Shown here piece after piece: positions 1 to 11,283 of a stretch of 32,734 nt of DNA (position 1 is the stretch's first letter; every line of letters starts with the position of its first letter). The position numbers and the translations under genes are program-made. Below the pieces are notes generated by a model, which worked only from the letters and a program-made list of their open reading frames with translations, was not told the DNA's origin and searched no databases. This stretch comes from Bacillota bacterium (GTDB lineage Bacteria; Bacillota; Sulfobacillia; JAJZYS01; JAJYTV01): the NCBI GenBank assembly GCA_021793315.1, contig JAJYSZ010000032.1, positions 1 to 32,734 on the forward strand, read 5' to 3'.

Positions 1-17
1 CCGCGGACGATCCGCGG
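1..17 (-). terminator. Hairpin at the left edge, possible terminator
   Basis: A perfect 7-bp stem (1-7 with 11-17) encloses a 3-base loop. It lies just downstream of the stop codon of the minus-strand propeller gene. It could end that transcript, but the bases that would show a U-tract lie outside the window. Confidence 0.35.
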
Positions 18-38
18 CCGGGAGTCTTTGCCGATGGG

Positions 39-2045
39 CTAATGCACGAGCCGCGCGAGTGGTGCCCGCCAGAGCTGCACGCTGTTCTGCGCGCTGAAGT
101 AGAGGAAGTTCCCGTCGATCGCCGCCTGTTCCGCACCCCAGAAGACCGGTGTGGCAGCCAGAGTATGCGGGTTCACGAGGTAGAGCTGGCCGGGGCCCGT
201 CACCAGGTACAGGCGGCCGGCGCCGTAGTACATGTGCGTCAGGGATCCCCAGGCGCCCTGGCCGCCACGCTGGTTGAACGTCCGCACGGCGATTGCCCTG
301 GTGGCAGGGTCGAGGCGGAATACAGATGTACGGTCAGCGCCGAATACGCCCCAGGGTGTCGAGACGAGGCCTCCCCAGACGGCCTTCCCCGCGAGCGGTG
401 TCAGTGTCGCGACAAGGCTCTGGGTGGCAGGATTCCAGAGGAAGACGTGACCGCTTGACTGTTGAGGTGCGACACCCGTGCCGCCCAAGGCGGTCGTGGT
501 ACCAACGAGCAGCCCGTTCGACGCGTACGCGAGCGAGGTGATCGCCTCGTCCGGCACCGGCGTCGGGTAGACTTGCAGCTTGCCCGTCGCGGGATCGTAG
601 TAGCCGAGCTCGCCTGGCAGGTATCCGTCCGTCGGGATTGTTCCGGCGTAGACGCCCTCAGGGCCCGCGGCCAAGGCAAAGAGCCGCGTTTCCTGCGGAT
701 CGCCCTGCAGCTGGATGTTGCCGATCAGCGCCGGATTGCCGGCGGCCAGGTTCCAGGGCCGAGACTCGTTGTAGGCGTAGAGCGCGGCGCCGGGGTAACC
801 TCCGATGTAGAGCGTCCCCTGCCAGGATGCGAAGCTGTCTGCCTGCGGCTGGAACGGGTAGCGCGTAAAGGCGCCTCCGACGATGTGCGTCACCTCGCCG
901 CCGATATACGGCGACGCCCAAAGCGACCCGTCGGCATCCTTGTACATGGCGGTGATGATACCCGGCGTGCCGGGCAGGTCTGCTTCCGCCAGGCCGAACT
1001 GCCAGCCGCCTGCGGCCGGGGTGACGGTGACGATCGAGCCTGTGTCGAGCACCCCGACCAGTTGGCCTGCCACGACCCCGGACGCGACGACGGGCGTCTG
1101 GGACAGGAACGACAGCGCCGCCGGGTAGTCGACGAATGTGGGTGGCTGGCTCGCGCTGTCGTTCCATCCCTCGGCAATCCTGCCGCCAGGCAGGAAGGTG
1201 TACGTCTGTGCCGCAATGGAGACGGACGTCTGCTCCGCCGCGCTCAGGTGGGGATAGCCCTCCTGCTGCTGCCCGTTCAGGTAGATGTCGAGCGCGCGCG
1301 ACTCCCAGAGAATTTCGACCGTCGTCGGGCTGTCCACCTGGATGCGCTCGACGCCAGAGGTGTGCGTGCGCATGTCCTGGAAGACGCTGGTCTGATCGGT
1401 GGCAGGGTCGAACTGCACGACCTCCGCATAGGGGGTCAAGCCGGCGTAGACAGTTCCGTCGTAGGCGGCAATGGCGTGCACCTGGCTCTCGCCGCTCTGG
1501 CCCAGGAGTCCGTAGTCCTGCAGATGTCCCGTGCTCGGGTCGTAGGCGTATACCGATTGCGCCCCGATCCAGACGACACCTGTGCCCGGGTCGACGGCCA
1601 GGGACCAGATGGCGTCGGCGTGCATGGTCGCCACGACCTTGGCGGCCTTGGCACCGGGGCGCCAGGCGTACAGATAGCCTAGGCCCGTGTCCGAGTTTGC
1701 CGTGACGCCTGTGTACATGGTGCCGTCGTTGCCCCGGGCCACCGCCCAGGCGTTGTAGCCGTGGCCGAGGCGAACGCATGCGACCTCCTGTCCGCTCACT
1801 TTGAACTCGCAGAGCGTCGGCGGCAGACCGTTCGACACCTCGTAGACGTGGTTCGCTCCGACGAGTGCCGCCGGCGTGTGCGTCACCTCGACAGGATCGC
1901 CGACGAAGTGCATGGCGAACTTGGCTGTTGGCAGATAGGTCGAAGCGAACGTGGGCGTCGCGGCCAGCACGAGCGGCAGGATCGCGAGCAGAGGTCCCAG
2001 GAAGTGACGCTTGCGCAAAGGTATGTGCCCCCCTAAGGTGCACAT
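39..2045 (-). CDS. Exported beta-propeller protein, function unknown
   Basis: 668 residues. The ATG at 2045 is preferred over an in-frame TTG at 2102 because AGAGGAAAGG lies directly before it, and because it puts the basic residues and hydrophobic stretch of a signal peptide (about residues 10-35, ending near TPTFAS) at the N-terminus. The rest is rich in beta-strand-like repeats in which a residue pattern such as YDPATG or FDPATD precedes short hydrophobic strands. This is typical of PQQ-like, NHL or SMP-30-like propellers. No catalytic residues can be assigned. It lies 60 bases downstream of the 86-residue gene on the same strand and may be the last gene of the molybdenum-hydroxylase transcript. 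It is probably secreted, or held outside the membrane by an uncleaved signal. Ligand unknown. Confidence 0.75.
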   Translation of the reverse strand: MCTLGGHIPLRKRHFLGPLLAILPLVLAATPTFASTYLPTAKFAMHFVGDPVEVTHTPAALVGANHVYEVSNGLPPTLCEFKVSGQEVACVRLGHGYNAWAVARGNDGTMYTGVTANSDTGLGYLYAWRPGAKAAKVVATMHADAIWSLAVDPGTGVVWIGAQSVYAYDPSTGHLQDYGLLGQSGESQVHAIAAYDGTVYAGLTPYAEVVQFDPATDQTSVFQDMRTHTSGVERIQVDSPTTVEILWESRALDIYLNGQQQEGYPHLSAAEQTSVSIAAQTYTFLPGGRIAEGWNDSASQPPTFVDYPAALSFLSQTPVVASGVVAGQLVGVLDTGSIVTVTPAAGGWQFGLAEADLPGTPGIITAMYKDADGSLWASPYIGGEVTHIVGGAFTRYPFQPQADSFASWQGTLYIGGYPGAALYAYNESRPWNLAAGNPALIGNIQLQGDPQETRLFALAAGPEGVYAGTIPTDGYLPGELGYYDPATGKLQVYPTPVPDEAITSLAYASNGLLVGTTTALGGTGVAPQQSSGHVFLWNPATQSLVATLTPLAGKAVWGGLVSTPWGVFGADRTSVFRLDPATRAIAVRTFNQRGGQGAWGSLTHMYYGAGRLYLVTGPGQLYLVNPHTLAATPVFWGAEQAAIDGNFLYFSAQNSVQLWRAPLARLVH

Positions 2046-2105
2046 ACCTTTCCTCTGCTGGCCTCCGGTTTCCTGCGTTTCTTCGACGCCATAGGAGAGC
2101 AATCC

Positions 2106-2366
2106 CTATTCGACCGTCTCCAGGTCCTGCAGCAGGTCGAGCACCTCGCGCTGCGCTTCGAAGTCGAAGGCGTGTTCAGCCGCGTCAAGAAGCTGACGCA
2201 AAACGTAGCCTACCATCTGCTTCTCCGGGGGGCGGCTATAGTCTGCGGCCGTCACTCTGGCCGGGCTGCGAAGCTCGTACACGCCGGGAAGCAAGGGCCG
2301 ATGCCAGTGAAGCCGGTCTTCGAGTTCGCTGCAGCGCTGCCAGATCTCCCCGAGAGTTGTCGCCAT
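2106..2366 (-). CDS. Small hypothetical protein downstream of the FAD subunit gene
   Basis: 86 residues, acidic and probably mostly helical, with no signal peptide or membrane segment. I do not recognise the family. The ATG at 2366 follows the stop of the upstream FAD-subunit gene by 8 bases. The ribosome binding site is weak, so translation may be coupled to the upstream gene. Its position right after the S and M subunit genes suggests a role with that enzyme, such as assembly or partner binding. That is inference from position only. Confidence 0.6.
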   Translation of the reverse strand: MATTLGEIWQRCSELEDRLHWHRPLLPGVYELRSPARVTAADYSRPPEKQMVGYVLRQLLDAAEHAFDFEAQREVLDLLQDLETVE

Positions 2367-2374
2367 ACCCGCGC

Positions 2375-3223
2375 CTAGCCGAGGGCTTCCGCCTTGGCGC
2401 TCTCAAGGGCCTCCAACGCACAGAGCCGGCACATCCTGCCACGGTAGTCCGCCGAGGCGTAGCCGTCGTCCTGGACATCCACGCCGTCCAGAAGCAGCTC
2501 GAGTGCCGCCTCAAAATCCGTCGTCTCCAGGCCGCTGCCCAGCAGCCGTCCGCTGGCGGCGGCGGCGGCATATGGGGCTAGCCCGACGCCTGTCACGCCG
2601 ATGCCGGCTTCTACGCAGCGTCCGGACTCCATGCGCACCATGGCGCCAACCCCCGCGACCGCAAAGCCGGACGCCTTCTGCCGCAGCTTGCGGTAGCTCG
2701 AGCCGGCGCCAGGCTTCGGCTGCGGCAGTCTGAGACCCGCAAGCAGCTCCTCGGGTGCAAGCTCGGTCGTAAGTGGGCCGAGGAAGAACCCGTCGATCGG
2801 CAGCTCGCGCCGGCGGCCCGGCCCCACGACCTCGACCACGGCGTGCAGGGCGAGCAACGCAGCAGGCAGATCGCCGGCCGGATCTGCGTGGGCCGTGGCC
2901 CCCCCGATCGTGCCAAGGCGGCGTACCTGGCGGTCACCCGTAGCCTCGGCGGCCTCGCGCAGCACGCGCCAGGGCGCAGACTGCGCAAGTTCCGCATGAC
3001 GGACCAGTGCGCCCACCCAAATGCCGTTCGCGTCGTGGCGAACTCCCTGCAGGTCCGCGATGTCCTGCAGATCCACCAGCAGTTCCGGCTCTGCCATGCG
3101 CAGTCGCAGCAGCGGCAGAAGGCTCTGCCCACCGGCGAGAGCCTTGGCCTCGGGCTGGGCGAGCAGGGCGAGCGCCTCGTCGATGGTGGCGGGACGTTCG
3201 TAGCGGAAGGCGGCCGGAATCAT
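2375..3223 (-). CDS. FAD-binding (M) subunit of a molybdenum hydroxylase (xanthine/CO dehydrogenase family)
   Basis: 282 residues, the usual size for CoxM/XdhB-type subunits. The N-terminal FAD-binding domain has [14 protein letters not shown] (about 30-43) and [14 protein letters not shown] (about 105-118), the two flavin-binding loops of the family. The C-terminal part matches the CO dehydrogenase flavoprotein C-terminal domain. In this family the subunit passes electrons between the iron-sulfur subunit and an external acceptor. The ATG at 3223 overlaps the stop of the S-subunit gene by four bases (ATGA), so the two are translationally coupled. An open frame continues upstream but runs antiphase through the S-subunit gene and is not used. 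The catalytic molybdopterin subunit is not in this cluster. Substrate unknown. Confidence 0.9.
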   Translation of the reverse strand: MIPAAFRYERPATIDEALALLAQPEAKALAGGQSLLPLLRLRMAEPELLVDLQDIADLQGVRHDANGIWVGALVRHAELAQSAPWRVLREAAEATGDRQVRRLGTIGGATAHADPAGDLPAALLALHAVVEVVGPGRRRELPIDGFFLGPLTTELAPEELLAGLRLPQPKPGAGSSYRKLRQKASGFAVAGVGAMVRMESGRCVEAGIGVTGVGLAPYAAAAASGRLLGSGLETTDFEAALELLLDGVDVQDDGYASADYRGRMCRLCALEALESAKAEALG

Positions 3224-3750
3224 CGGCCCGCCTCCTGACGCGGCCGACCCAGCGGGTCGATGCCCGCCTCGGCCAGCACCCCTGCGGCCTTGCGCACGGC
3301 GAACACGATCGGCTGGTAGCCGGTGCAGCGGCAGATGTTGCCTTCGATGCCGTGTCGGACCTCGTCCTCGCTGGGGTTCGGGTTGCCGCTGAGCAGATCG
3401 CAGGCTGAAAGGATCATGCCCGGCGTGCAGTAGCCGCACTGCAGGCCGTCCTCGTTCCAGAACGCGGCCTGCAGGGGATGGAGTCCTCCCTCACGCACTT
3501 CTTCCGGCACGAGGTCCTTCAGTCCCTCGATCGTCACCACGTCCCGCCCTTGCGCCTGCAGGGCGAGCATGTTGCAGGACTTGACCGCGTGCCCGTCGAG
3601 CAGCACGGTGCACGCGCCGCACTGGCTCGTATCGCAACCGACCTTGGTGCCCGTCAGCGCGAGCTCGTCGCGCAGGAGATCCACTAGCAGCGTGCGCGGC
3701 TCGACGTCACGCCGCACTTGGCGTCCGTTCACCTTCAACTCGAGCTGCAA
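3220..3750 (-). CDS. [2Fe-2S] (S) subunit of a molybdenum hydroxylase
   Basis: 176 residues from a TTG start at 3750, chosen because AGGAGGTG lies 8 bases before it and because it gives the usual family N-terminus. An N-terminal plant-ferredoxin-like domain holds C39, C44, C47 and C59. The C-terminal helical domain holds C105, C108, C140 and C142, including CGYCTPGM and CRCTGY. All eight ligands for two [2Fe-2S] clusters are present. The subunit carries electrons from the molybdenum site to the FAD subunit encoded immediately downstream. This is the first gene of its transcript. The divergent gene moaB makes part of the cofactor such an enzyme needs. The family (CO, xanthine, aldehyde, nicotinate or other dehydrogenase) cannot be narrowed without the large subunit. 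Confidence 0.92.
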   Translation of the reverse strand: MQLELKVNGRQVRRDVEPRTLLVDLLRDELALTGTKVGCDTSQCGACTVLLDGHAVKSCNMLALQAQGRDVVTIEGLKDLVPEEVREGGLHPLQAAFWNEDGLQCGYCTPGMILSACDLLSGNPNPSEDEVRHGIEGNICRCTGYQPIVFAVRKAAGVLAEAGIDPLGRPRQEAGR

Positions 3751-3878
3751 GTAAGCGGCACCTCCTAAAAAGCCTGCCGGAGAGGTTCCCCGACTCCGGT
3801 TTCCTTCTGGCCGCACCTGCCGTAATCCTGCGCAGGCCCTCTGCTATCATGTACTTCGCAAGCAAGGGAGGCCGTTTC

Positions 3879-4358
3879 ATGCGCTGCGGCATCTTGACTG
3901 TGAGCGACCTGGGGGCGCAAGGCAAGCGGGCGGACACGAGCGGCGACGCGATCGCGGCGTTTCTCGCGGCGCAGGGTCACGAGCTCGCCTGGCGCGGCAT
4001 CGTGCCGGACGAGGTCGAGGAGATCGCCAAGGCCCTGCTGCAGATGTCCGACGACCTGCACCTCGACTGCATCCTGACGACCGGCGGCACAGGGCTTTCC
4101 CCACGCGACGTCACGCCCGAGGCGACCGGGGCGGTCCTGACGCAGGCGGTGCCCGGCATCGCCGAGGCGATCCGTGCAGACGGCCTGCGCAAGACGCCGA
4201 GGGCCATGCTCTCCCGCGGTCTCAGCGGCGTGCGCGGCGACACGCTGATCATCAATCTGCCCGGCAGTCCCTCGGGCGTGAAGGACGGTCTTGAGGTGCT
4301 GGCGCCAGTGCTGCAGCACGCCATCGACATCCTGCGCCGGGCACCGACAGATCACTGA
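3879..4358 (+). CDS. moaB: Molybdenum cofactor biosynthesis protein MoaB/MogA family
   Basis: 159 residues. The ATG at 3879 is chosen over an in-frame ATG at 3849 because GGGAGG sits 7 bases before it and the protein then begins directly with the first strand of the fold. The molybdopterin-binding signature TTGGTGLSPRDVTPE spans about residues 67-81, and NLPGSPSG about 126-133. In this family the protein adenylylates molybdopterin (MogA activity) before molybdate insertion. Some MoaB proteins are less well understood, so the exact step is uncertain. It is monocistronic, divergent from the [2Fe-2S] subunit gene and convergent with moaC, which fits supply of cofactor to the neighbouring molybdoenzyme. 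Confidence 0.9.
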   Translation: MRCGILTVSDLGAQGKRADTSGDAIAAFLAAQGHELAWRGIVPDEVEEIAKALLQMSDDLHLDCILTTGGTGLSPRDVTPEATGAVLTQAVPGIAEAIRADGLRKTPRAMLSRGLSGVRGDTLIINLPGSPSGVKDGLEVLAPVLQHAIDILRRAPTDH

Positions 4359-4367
4359 TCCCGACAA

Positions 4368-4408
4368 GAGGGAAAACGAGGGGCCGGCTGGGCCCCTCGC
4401 TTTCCCTC
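4368..4408. terminator. Bidirectional hairpin terminator between moaB and moaC
   Basis: A 9-bp perfect inner stem (4377-4385 with 4391-4399, loop of five) extends through one mismatch into an outer 8-bp stem (4368-4375 with 4401-4408). It sits 10 bases after the moaB stop and 18 bases after the moaC stop, and so can serve both convergent genes. Short T-rich runs lie in the outer stem rather than as a clean tail. Confidence 0.75.
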
Positions 4409-4425
4409 TGCTTGCGCTCAGCGGA

Positions 4426-4920
4426 TCAGGATCCGCGTTGCCAGAGCCCGCTCCGCCCGCCGGACTTGCGTTCAAGCCGGACGTCCTGGATCTCCATGCC
4501 GCGGTCGATCGCCTTCAGCATGTCGTAGACGGTGAGGCACGCCACCGAAACGGCCGTCAGGGCCTCCATCTCCACGCCGGTGCGGCCGACCGTGCGGGCC
4601 TCGGCCTCGACCGCGATCCCGTCCTGGAGCTCGCGGAAGTCCACGCGCACCTCTGTGAGGGGCAGCGGATGACAGAGCGGAATGAGATCGCCCGTGCGCT
4701 TGGCGGCCTGGATGCCCGCCACCCTGGCCACGGCAAGCACATCGCCCTTCGCGGCGGCGCCGCGGAACAGCACTTCGCGGGTGGGATCGGCCATATGCAC
4801 CCGGCCGCTCGCGATCGCCACGCGCTCGGTCTCGGGCTTGGCGCCCACATCCACCATGTGCACCCGGCCCCGCTCGTCGAAGTGGCTGGGTACCGGACCG
4901 CTCCCGGATTCCGGGTTCAT
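4426..4920 (-). CDS. moaC: Cyclic pyranopterin monophosphate synthase
   Basis: 164 residues, normal length. MoaC turns the MoaA product (3',8-cyclo-GTP) into cyclic pyranopterin monophosphate, an early step of molybdenum cofactor synthesis. Visible motifs are HMVDVGAK near residue 21, LCHPLPL (82-88), the block from G115 to K136 containing [16 protein letters not shown] with the family's active-site Asp at 133, and KSGGRSG near the C-terminus with its Lys at 152. The ATG at 4920 follows GGGGGAG. It lies 23 bases after the hydroxyacyl-CoA dehydrogenase gene and probably shares its transcript. A much longer open frame continues upstream but runs antiphase through that gene and is not real. Confidence 0.95.
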   Translation of the reverse strand: MNPESGSGPVPSHFDERGRVHMVDVGAKPETERVAIASGRVHMADPTREVLFRGAAAKGDVLAVARVAGIQAAKRTGDLIPLCHPLPLTEVRVDFRELQDGIAVEAEARTVGRTGVEMEALTAVSVACLTVYDMLKAIDRGMEIQDVRLERKSGGRSGLWQRGS

Positions 4921-4943
4921 GTCTGCTCCCCCATCGCCCCGGG

Positions 4944-5789
4944 TTACTTGTAGCTGTAGAAGCCCCGACCGGACTTGCGGCCGAGGTAGCCCGCCTGGAC
5001 GTACTGGCGCAGCAGGGGACACGGCCTGTACTTCGGGTCGCCGAAGCCTTCCTGCAGCACCTCGAGTATGTAGAGGCAGGTGTCGAGGCCGATGAAGTCC
5101 GCCAGCTGCAACGGTCCCATCGGATGGTTCATGCCGAGCCGCATCACGGTGTCGATGTCCTCGGCGCTCGCGATGCCCTCGTAAAGTGTGTAGACCGCCT
5201 CGTTGATCAGCGGCATGAGCACCCGGTTGGAGACGAAGCCCGGGAAGTCCTTGGCCCGCACGGTCGTCTTGCCATAGGCCTTGGCCTCGGCCTCGACGGC
5301 CGAGGTGGTCTCCTCGGACGTCTGGATGCCTGTCACCACTTCGACGAGCTGCATCACGGGGACGGGGTTCATGAAGTGCATGCCGATGAAGCGCTCGGGC
5401 CTCGCCACCTTCGCCGCCAGGCGCGTGATCGGCAGGGAGGACGTGTTGCTTGCAAGGATCGCGCTTTGCGGCGCCAGCTCGGAGACTGCCTGCCAGAGCC
5501 TGGCCTTGTCCTCGAAGCGCTCGATGATCGCCTCGACGACGAGATCCGCCTCGCGTGCCGCCTCGAGATCGAGGCTGAACCGGACGCGGGCGAGGGTGCT
5601 GTCTGCCTGCTCCTGGCTGAGCTGACCGCGCTTGACGAGACGGCCGAGAGATGTGCGCATCGTCTCGCGGCCCCGATCCAGAAAGTCCTGCGCGACATCG
5701 TGCACCGTGACGCTGCGGCCGGCCTGGGCGGCAACCTGTGCGATGCCGCTGCCCATCTGGCCCGCACCCACCACCAGTACCCGCTCCAT
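4944..5789 (-). CDS. hbd: 3-hydroxybutyryl-CoA dehydrogenase (3-hydroxyacyl-CoA dehydrogenase family)
   Basis: 281 residues, full length for the short single-function Hbd/PaaH type. The N-terminal Rossmann domain starts with GAGQMG (8-13). SNTSS is near 114-118, and the catalytic pair is H138 (in GMHFMNPV) and E150. The C-terminal dimerisation domain ends in [14 protein letters not shown]. It oxidises (S)-3-hydroxyacyl-CoA with NAD(P), or runs in reverse towards 3-hydroxybutyryl-CoA. Its ATG overlaps the thiolase stop by one base (TGATG), so the two are coupled and likely act in sequence on acetoacetyl-CoA. No crotonase or acyl-CoA dehydrogenase gene lies beside them, so direction and pathway (fatty acid breakdown or C4 synthesis) remain open. 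Confidence 0.9.
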   Translation of the reverse strand: MERVLVVGAGQMGSGIAQVAAQAGRSVTVHDVAQDFLDRGRETMRTSLGRLVKRGQLSQEQADSTLARVRFSLDLEAAREADLVVEAIIERFEDKARLWQAVSELAPQSAILASNTSSLPITRLAAKVARPERFIGMHFMNPVPVMQLVEVVTGIQTSEETTSAVEAEAKAYGKTTVRAKDFPGFVSNRVLMPLINEAVYTLYEGIASAEDIDTVMRLGMNHPMGPLQLADFIGLDTCLYILEVLQEGFGDPKYRPCPLLRQYVQAGYLGRKSGRGFYSYK

Positions 5790-6958
5790 CAGACGTCCAC
5801 CCGTACGACCGTCGCTTCGCCCTGGCCGCCGCCTGAGCAGATCGCCGCGACGCCATAGCCACCGCCGCGGTGGCGCAGCTCGTAGATCAGGGTCATCAGG
5901 ATGCGCGCCCCGGAGGCTCCGATCGGGTGGCCGTAGGCGACGGCCCCGCCGTTCGGGTTGACGATCTCGGGGTCGACGCCGAGCATCTTGGTCGATGTGA
6001 TGGCGACGGCCGCGAACGCCTCGTTGATCTCGACGAGCGCGAGATCCTTCGCCTTGATACCTGCCCGGTCGAGCGCCTGCTGGGCGGAGAGCGCCGGCAC
6101 CGTCGCAAGGTAGGCGGGCTCCTGCGACACGGCTCCGTGCGAGAGGATGCGTGCGAGCGGCTTGAGTCCCCGGCGCTGCGCCTCGGCCGCCTCCATCAGG
6201 AGGACCGCCGAGCCACCGTCGTTGAGCGCGGGCGCGTTGCCGGCGGTGATGCCATGCGTCGGGTCGAAGACCGGCTTCAGCTGCTGCAGGCGCTCAAGGG
6301 TGGTCTCGGGGCGCGGCCCCTCGTCCTTCGCCAGCTCTGCCTTGCCGAACTTGACAGGCACGATTTCGTCGTCAAGGCGTCCGGCCGACATGGCGTCCTT
6401 GGCCCGCATCTGCGAACGGTACGACCACTCGTCCATCTCCTGCCGGCTGACGCCCATCTCGAGCGCGACGCGACCGCCGTGCACGCCCATGTGCACGTCG
6501 CCGAAGGCGCACCAGAGGCCATCGTGCACCACCGAGTCGACGATCTCGCCATTGCCCATGCGATAGCCGTAGCGTGCCTTGTAGAGCAGGTACGGGGCTT
6601 GCGACATGCTCTCCATGCCGCCCGCGAGCACCACCTTCGCCTCGCCGAGGCGGATCGCCATGTCACCAAGATTCACTGCCCTCAGGCTCGAGGCGCAGAC
6701 CCTGTTGATCGTGTCCGAAGGCAACTCGACCGGCAGGCCCGCCCTGACCGTGGCCTGCCGCGAAGGAATCTGGCCGACGCCTGCCTGCACCACCATGCCC
6801 ATATAGGCGTAGTCGATTGCGGAGCCCTCGATGCCTGCCTGGGCAACCGCGGCGCGAATGGCCTGCGCGCCGAGCTCCGCCCCGGGCACATCCTTGAGTG
6901 CCCCGCCGAACTTGCCGATCGGAGTGCGCTTGGCCGCCACGACCCACGTTTCCGGCAT
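5789..6958 (-). CDS. Acetyl-CoA C-acetyltransferase (thiolase)
   Basis: 389 residues. The ATG at 6958 is chosen because GGAAGGG precedes it and the mature family N-terminus follows. The thiolase residues are C88 (acylated nucleophile, within [11 protein letters not shown]), H344 (in GHPIGASG) and C374 (in CSGGGQGEA). The usual small residue two places after Cys88-Ala-Ser is Gly in many homologues but Ser here. Thiolases condense two acetyl-CoA to acetoacetyl-CoA or cleave 3-ketoacyl-CoA. Coupling to the downstream dehydrogenase favours acetoacetyl-CoA chemistry. It lies 29 bases downstream of murA on the same strand. Confidence 0.92.
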   Translation of the reverse strand: MPETWVVAAKRTPIGKFGGALKDVPGAELGAQAIRAAVAQAGIEGSAIDYAYMGMVVQAGVGQIPSRQATVRAGLPVELPSDTINRVCASSLRAVNLGDMAIRLGEAKVVLAGGMESMSQAPYLLYKARYGYRMGNGEIVDSVVHDGLWCAFGDVHMGVHGGRVALEMGVSRQEMDEWSYRSQMRAKDAMSAGRLDDEIVPVKFGKAELAKDEGPRPETTLERLQQLKPVFDPTHGITAGNAPALNDGGSAVLLMEAAEAQRRGLKPLARILSHGAVSQEPAYLATVPALSAQQALDRAGIKAKDLALVEINEAFAAVAITSTKMLGVDPEIVNPNGGAVAYGHPIGASGARILMTLIYELRHRGGGYGVAAICSGGGQGEATVVRVDV

Positions 6959-6987
6959 ACGATCCCTTCCTTCCTCTGCTGGTGCCG

Positions 6988-8250
6988 TCACTCTCCGACG
7001 ACGCGGATCTCTGCGCCGATGGCGGACAGCTTCTCCGCGAGATGCTCGTAGCCCCTCGCGACGTGCCGCACCCCATCGACCTCGGTGCGCCCCTGCGCAC
7101 TGAGACCCGCGATCACCAGCGCCGCGCCGCCGCGGATGTCCCGCGCGACGACCGGCGCACCAGTGAGCACGTTCGTCCCCCGGACGAGCGCCGTATTGCG
7201 CTCGATCTTGATCTGCGCCCCCAGGCGCACAAGCTCGTTGGCAAAGCCGAAACGGTTGTCGAAGATGGTCTCCTCCACCACCGACACCCCGTCCGCCTGG
7301 CAGAGCGCTGCCACCAGTTGCGGCTGTAGGTCGGTGGGGAATCCCGGGTGCGGCTGCGTCTGTACGTCGATCGCGCGGAGCCGCTCCGGGGCGTCCACAG
7401 TGATCGAGTCCTCGTCCACCTCGACGTGGGCGCCTGCCTCGCCGAGCTTGATGACGAGCGTGCGCAGGTGCTCCGGGATGATCGGGCTGACGCTGACGCG
7501 CCCGCCGGTGGCTGCTCCCGCCAGCATGAACGTGCCCGCCTCCAGGCGGTCCGGGATGACCTCGTGTGCCGCGCTGTGCAGGCGCTGGGCACCCTCAATG
7601 CGGATGACGTCGGTGCCTGCGCCCCGCACGCGCGCGCCCATCGCGTTGAGGAAGTTCGCGAGATCCACGATCTCGGGCTCCTGCGCGGCGTCCTCCAAGA
7701 TGGTCATGCCGTTCGAGATGGAGGCGGCGATCATCAGGTTGCAGGTGGTGCCGAACGACTTGCGATCCACGTAGAAGCGCGAACCGACGAGTCCGCCGGG
7801 GGCCTCCGCCAGGATGGCGCCGTGCTCCACCCAGGCCCTCGCGCCGAGCGCCTGGAAGCCGCGCAGGTGGAAGTCCACAGGACGCGCGCCGATGTCGCAG
7901 CCGCCGGGCACGGCCACCTCGGCCTGCCCCAGGCGGGCCAGCAGCAGACCGACGATGTAGGTCGATCCGCGCAGGCGCGCCGCCCGGTCATAGGGCGCCA
8001 CGTACGCGCTGAGGCCGCTGGCGTCCATCTCGAGCGTCTTGGGTCCGGTGAACTCCGCCTTTGCGCCAAGCGCCCGCAGAATTTCGATCAGATCGAGAAT
8101 GTCGGTGTAGCTCGGGATATTCTGCAGTACCGATACGCCCTCCGAAGCCAGGGCGGCAGCGGTGATGATCGGCAGGGCCGAATTCTTCGCACCGTTCACG
8201 GGCACGGAACCGATCAGGCGATTGCCGCCTTCGATCGCATACAAGGCCAA
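6988..8250 (-). CDS. murA: UDP-N-acetylglucosamine 1-carboxyvinyltransferase
   Basis: 420 residues, normal length. MurA adds enolpyruvate from PEP to UDP-GlcNAc, the first committed step of peptidoglycan synthesis, in the cytoplasm. K22 and N23 (in NGAKNSALP) and the active-site C118 (in PGGCDIGARPVD) are present, so the fosfomycin-target cysteine is retained. The start is a TTG at 8250, preceded by GGGAGAGAG. No ATG or GTG gives the family N-terminus. A longer frame upstream is a shadow of guaB. It lies 86 bases after guaB. Bacillota often have two murA paralogues, and this sequence alone does not say which one this is. Confidence 0.95.
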   Translation of the reverse strand: MALYAIEGGNRLIGSVPVNGAKNSALPIITAAALASEGVSVLQNIPSYTDILDLIEILRALGAKAEFTGPKTLEMDASGLSAYVAPYDRAARLRGSTYIVGLLLARLGQAEVAVPGGCDIGARPVDFHLRGFQALGARAWVEHGAILAEAPGGLVGSRFYVDRKSFGTTCNLMIAASISNGMTILEDAAQEPEIVDLANFLNAMGARVRGAGTDVIRIEGAQRLHSAAHEVIPDRLEAGTFMLAGAATGGRVSVSPIIPEHLRTLVIKLGEAGAHVEVDEDSITVDAPERLRAIDVQTQPHPGFPTDLQPQLVAALCQADGVSVVEETIFDNRFGFANELVRLGAQIKIERNTALVRGTNVLTGAPVVARDIRGGAALVIAGLSAQGRTEVDGVRHVARGYEHLAEKLSAIGAEIRVVGE

Positions 8251-8276
8251 GGCACTCTCTCCCAGCGTCGCGCAAT

Positions 8277-8303
8277 GGGGCGCCGTCAGAAACTTCTGGC
8301 CCC
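8277..8303 (-). promoter_or_regulatory. Hairpin in the guaB-murA gap
   Basis: GGGGC (8277-8281) pairs with GCCCC (8299-8303), and CAGA/TCTG pair inside, with a bulge on one side. There is no T-run after it on the minus strand, so it is more likely a processing or attenuation structure than a terminator. It sits in the leader of murA. Function is inference. Confidence 0.25.
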
Positions 8304-8336
8304 ACAGGCAGGATACGCCCTCAGCCTGTTTCTCCG

Positions 8337-11174
<2,838 letters not shown>

Positions 11175-11181
11175 TTAAAGC

Positions 11182-11210
11182 AGCATACCACCCCCCGCCT
11201 CCCGCTTCCA
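11182..11210 (-). promoter_or_regulatory. Possible guaB promoter
   Basis: On the minus strand an extended -10 element TGGTATGCT (11190-11182) lies about 35 bases upstream of the guaB GTG. At a 17-bp distance the -35 position reads TGGAAG (11210-11205), only 3 of 6 matches. The extended -10 could compensate. It suggests guaB is transcribed separately from the lipoprotein gene upstream. Confidence 0.35.
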
Positions 11211-11283
11211 GCATGCCGAAGCGAACGCAGCCGCCGGAGCCGAATCCATTGGCCCCGCGACTTTAGGTCGGCATGAGCGCCAT

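Noticed and set aside
462-1682. Open frame of 406 codons on the plus strand
   Set aside because: Antisense shadow of the exported propeller gene, with typical Arg/Val/Gly-rich composition.
3822-3850. TATCAT as a moaB -10 box
   Set aside because: No -35-like hexamer is found at 16-18 bp upstream and the gene start chosen is only about 30 bases away, so support is too thin.
3751-3878. Molybdenum cofactor riboswitch in the moaB/S-subunit gap
   Set aside because: The gap is only about 130 bases between divergent genes. Apart from a CCGGAG/CTCCGG stem (3777-3799) no conserved multi-stem structure could be seen.
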